From contig CP103026.1 in NCBI GenBank assembly GCA_024752435.1, positions 1,674,001-1,738,000 of the forward strand: 64,000 bases of DNA. The letters are read 5' to 3'. The position numbers and the translations under genes are program-made. The notes beneath the pieces are model-generated. The model ran no database searches. It was not told where the DNA came from and saw only the letters and a list, made by a program, of their open reading frames with translations. Source of the stretch: Allantophomopsis cytisporea. Its lineage: Eukaryota; Ascomycota; Leotiomycetes; Phacidiales; Phacidiaceae. Positions within the stretch are counted from its first letter, which is position 1; the number at the start of each line of letters is the position of its first letter. Positions 60,101 to 64,000 of the stretch are shown here, in pieces.

Positions 60101-61891
60101 ACCGTCGTGGGTTATTTCCATCGGCGGTGTTTGGTAAGAGAAGGAAATCAGTCGAATTACATGGATCAGGCCTGTTCTTACTCAACGTCAGATGGCTTCC
60201 TTACCCATAAAAACATAGCCATAAGACCAATAAATTGCCATGCATTTCATACAAGGGATGGCACTCGGTCATTGTGTTTGTACGGAGTACACGGTACTTG
60301 ACCGCGCATACATGGTTTACCTTGGGGGAAGTCCAGAGGCATGGAATGGGCTGAGATGCGCATGCGAGTTTCTCAGATACCCAGCTGGAGTCCTTGTGCA
60401 CACGCGAATACGGTCGCACTGCTTTGTGCGCCGACAAGGACGCTGGAGAGTTGTGAAGTATCAGGATGTCACTGTTGTACTTTCATTGAATGTTGATGGG
60501 GAATAAACGCATGCGAGTCTGGGGAAATCTTGGTACTGTACCCCACAATCCCCAGGACCGAACATCAATGAACATCAAGTCTTGGCTCGTATTTAGGATG
60601 GACGTCGTCTCTCAAATTGAAATCTTCTCTTCCTGTATATATCGCGATTCCTGAACTCCAAACAACTTTCAATACTTCGAATACGGTATTTAGGCGGAGG
60701 GATGATCATGAATCATGAATCATGAGCTGTCAGCGAGTAAGTAGGGGAAGCATGTCGTTGTTGTTGGTATTTTACAAGTATCTGTGCCAAGGCACTGGTA
60801 AGCTTGTTTCCTTCTGTCGGTGGCTCCGCACCTCAGTGCTTTGGACGCCCAGCCCGCTACACAAATGCTTGAGAATTCTCAAGCTTTCGTCATCCGCCCA
60901 TCCTCCAAGCCATCTTTGCTTGCTCTCGCAACGTCCGTCAAATCATCTTATTGGGTTGGCGCCACATAGAACAGGTCGTAGAAGAGCAATCATTTCTACT
61001 GTGCTTCTGCCGTCGAAGACTGAAGATTTCGAAATATCCTTCGAGGCTCTCTGCGGTCTTCGTTAGTTATGAGCTATCCACACTATGTAACTGGCAACTC
61101 GGATCCTCGCCAGTGCTGACGAGTACCCTTCTTGGGTGGTCCTCGGGGCGCGGGACAATGCTGTACGATAGCGCTGGCCAAGAAGATAATCTCCCACGTA
61201 CTCTGGAACTCTACGGATAACTTTCCCTTCAATGCGGCGTGGCACAGAGATAGTTGAAATAGGATGCGGGCGCCAGAAAACGATACGTACAATACTAACC
61301 TTGTACCGTAAGATATGTTTTCATATCAGGACATGCCAGCATAGTGAAGAGACACTATTGTTGCTCGGCTACCCTGTCGGAGTACGTTCCTCCAAACGCG
61401 GGCAACTTTCTCATGTACTCATATGGGTAATCCGAGTACAAACGTGTTGGAGTACAGTCCCATTGGTTGCTCGAATCCTTCTACTAAGCATTCCCCACGA
61501 AAAAAGCTGCCACTTTTCCCTCCGACCTTCTACCATATCCCGTATGGAGGGTGATCTTCCCCACACCGATGCATCATTAGTGGGGCCTCGACTGACGAGT
61601 ACAGTCACACAGTCTTCAATATGAGAGCAGACAGTGTTACAAGCGTCGTTGTAGCTGCAAATCTGCGAACCTGTCACCAGATTAACTTGTGTTGCTTGTT
61701 GTTGGTTGGGGTATGGGGATGTGGGGATGTTGGGATACTGGTTGCTCCGCATATAAGACACTTCCATCCCCAAATATTTCCTATGTGCTTCTGATTTCAT
61801 TCAGCATTCTCTCCATCCAATACTCTCCCTCTTTCCATTGTTGGAGTCCTATATTCGCTGGTCGCGACCCCATTTCAGATTACCCTGCAAG
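57124..61891. other. 4.8 kb gene-free, largely AT-rich spacer
   Basis: 57.8-59.7 kb is AT-rich and dense in stop codons on both strands. Open frames between 59.7 and 61.8 kb are short and contradictory. No transposon, RNA gene or repeat array was recognised. The last 150 bases, C/T-rich, are the likely leader of the next gene. Confidence 0.5.
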
Positions 61892-63473
61892 ATGCCTACA
61901 GTCATTGAAGAGAAGAGAGAAGAAGACATCGCACATATCGAGAGCGCACAACCTCCCGAGGGCTTTCAATATGCCGAGATCGACCCAGTTGTACAGAAGC
62001 GCACTGTTCGCAAGCTTGATAGAAACCTGATGCCTCTTGTTGTTGCCCTCTGTAGGATCACCATTCACGAAAGTGTAGAACTTAACTGATCGACTCTTAG
62101 ATCTGGTATCCTTCCTCGATCGTTCCAACATTGGTAATGCCAACACAGCGGGCATGAGTAAAGCCCTTAACATGAACGATGCACAATACCAATGGCTTCT
62201 CACCATTTTCTACATCCCCTACATCCTCTTCGAGTGGATGGCGCTCATGTGGAAGATTGTTCCACCACACATCTGGGCTTTTTGCTGTGTGCTGACCTGG
62301 GGTCTTGCATCCACCTTGCAATCGACCGCTTTCAATTGGTCTGGAATGATGGTCTGCCGGTTCTTCCTCGCAGTCGCTGAAGCGGGCTATGGACCAGGAC
62401 TTCCATATCTCTTGTCTTTCTTTTACATGCGCTCTGAGATCGGTGTTCGCGTAGGAACGTTCTTGTCCGCTGCCCCCTTCGCTACTTGCTTTGCTGGCGC
62501 TTTGGCATATGGGATAACCTCTGGTAATGCCGCTGTCGCCAGTTGGAGACTGCTGTTCTTGGTCGAAGGACTTCCATCTATCTGCCTCGCATTCATCACT
62601 TTCTTCTTTCTCCCAGACAGTCCGTCAAAGGCACGTTTCCTAACCGAGGAGGAGAAAGAGTGTGCCAAGTCAAGAGCTATTCGACAAGTTGGTCAAGAGT
62701 CTGAAAAGCGCACTGGTGGTGTAAACTTCAAGGAAATCGGCGAGGCAATAGTCGATCCAAAGAACATTTTAACAGCCGTAAGTCTCCCGCCAAAGACACA
62801 AATCTCCAAACTAGCAAAAGCTAACATGAGATAGTTGATGTACTTCTCTTGCAATGTTGCCTTTTCCTCCCTCCCCGTCTTCCTCCCAACCATCCTTGAA
62901 GGAATGGGTTATACTTCCATCACAGCTCAAGGCCTGTCCGCTCCCCCGTACTTCTTGTCCGGCTGTGTTTGTATTGCCTCAACCTATATCGCGGATCGCA
63001 CGCGCCAGCGTGGCCTTGTCATCGCCACCCTCTCTATCATCGGCGGAATCGGCTATGTGATCCTCGCTACTGTCCGCTCAGATGGCGTCCGCTATTTCGC
63101 CATCTACCTCGCAGCCGCCGGCGTGTTCCCAGGTATCTCGAACATCCTACCCTGGGTGCTCAATAACCAGGGGACCGACACGAAGCGCGGCACCGGCATC
63201 GCGATTCTCAATATTATTGGACAGTGTGGACCGATTCTCGGGACTAGGATGTATCCGACTAAGCAGAAGCCTCTGTATATCACGGGTATGAGTGTTTGTG
63301 CGGCTTTCATGTTCTTCAATGCCCTGCTTGCTATTACACTCAGGACGTATCTTGCATGGCAAAATAAGAAGGCGGAGATTAACGAACAATCTGTAAGAGA
63401 GGCCATGCAGAATGAGAAGACAGCAAATGTTGCCGTTGAAAATGAAGGCTTTGGGTTCAGGAATATTTTGTAG
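61892..63473 (+). CDS. Major facilitator transporter, ACS (Dal5/allantoate permease-like) family
   Basis: Plasma-membrane proton symporter of the anion:cation symporter family, whose fungal members import allantoate, nicotinate, pantothenate, biotin and other small carboxylates. Exons: 61892-62051, 62101-62777 and 62835-63473, 491 residues with about 12 membrane helices. The first intron joins VVALY to LVSFLDRSNIGNANTAGM, the hallmark segment of this family (helix 1 and the following loop). Other signatures are YGPGLPYLLSFFYMRSEIG in helices 4-5, SWRLLFLVEGLPS at helix 6, and the loop ending FFLPDSPSKARFLTEEEK. The second half is complete (GTGIAILNIIGQCGPILGTR). The C-terminus is a short Glu/Asn-rich tail. 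Substrate is not predictable. Confidence 0.92.
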
Positions 63474-64000
63474 GCACTTGCTTTGCATGGACTATCCGGC
63501 TCAACATGACGTTGGATTATGACTCAATAGAAACATGAAACTTAGAAGTTTGATATGCGCAGTTGTGAGCTTATGTACATGTCGTCGGAATAGACTTTGC
63601 CCCTCGGCGAATACTTATGCCTATTGATATACTGCAATTCACCGAAACGCGCAGGAGTGTAAAGACTAGGTGATATTCAATTGGTTGGTGCATTTGACGT
63701 GATTTGGTCTCCAGGTCAAAGTAAAAGGCTGCTACTGGTGGGTGGGAATATCGCGTGTAGATATCAAATTTGCTGGCGGTAGCCGACCGAGACGCGGAGA
63801 TTGAGGCCGGGGGGCCTGGGGTTAAATGAAAATCCTGCTTATGGGAGCCCGAGTGCTGTATACTCTGAAAATACTGATTTGTTTGGTATTTTGAAAGCAA
63901 TTGTTGAATAATTGGACCATGTATTCAGGAATCATAGTTAAGTGTTTCTCATGCGAGAGTTGCAGAATTATACGGCTGTGCGTGATGGGTTAAATGTCAC
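63474..64000. other. Right-end non-coding sequence
   Basis: 3' region of the last transporter gene; nothing else recognised before the window ends. Confidence 0.5.

Overview
The window is nuclear DNA of a filamentous ascomycete. Genes are broken by short introns (mostly 46-70 nt, GTAAGT-like donors), coding is spread over both strands with wide spacers, and the families are typical of Pezizomycotina: Zn2Cys6 regulator, CYP504, CYP505 P450-reductase fusion, DOPA 4,5-dioxygenase-like protein, UstYa/DUF3328 protein. The overall look suggests Leotiomycetes, perhaps Sclerotiniaceae, but that is inference; no rRNA, tRNA or mating gene was found to prove it.

Layout. 1-16.7 kb is a very long gene-poor stretch full of microsatellites, ending at an atypical bZIP regulator gene (16.7-17.7 kb). 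17.7-20.9 kb is AT-rich and empty. 20.9-33.6 kb is an aromatic-acid catabolism cluster: a CYP504 phenylacetate-type hydroxylase and fumarylacetoacetase share a divergent promoter, followed by a Zn2Cys6 regulator, two unrecognised genes (one with two zinc-cluster-like cysteine modules) and homogentisate 1,2-dioxygenase. The hydroxylase would feed homogentisate, the dioxygenase opens its ring, and fumarylacetoacetase makes fumarate plus acetoacetate. The maleylacetoacetate isomerase that links the last two was not seen here. 34.8-38.8 kb holds the CK2 beta regulatory subunit, a cupin/JmjC-like protein and a DOPA 4,5-dioxygenase-like protein. 41.9-45.3 kb is a complete self-sufficient CYP505 fatty-acid hydroxylase.

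46.1-51.7 kb is the most unusual segment. A membrane UstYa-like (DUF3328) protein is transcribed away from a secreted repeat protein carrying eight copies of HHTAAQIAAKK, and a 2-oxoglutarate/Fe(II) oxygenase lies convergently behind it. In all eight repeats the stretch between an arginine and HHTAAQIAA is made only of X-Ala or X-Pro dipeptides, the signature of a Kex2 / Ste13-type processed peptide precursor. The locus is therefore a candidate for an undescribed secreted peptide or RiPP system.

52-64 kb is sparse: one doubtful multi-exon gene (52.6-53.4 kb), a DHA1-type major facilitator (55.4-57.1 kb), a 4.8 kb empty AT-rich spacer, and an ACS-family (Dal5-like) major facilitator (61.9-63.5 kb). 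Exon borders are hand-made from splice signals, reading phase and family alignment from memory; none is confirmed by transcript data.
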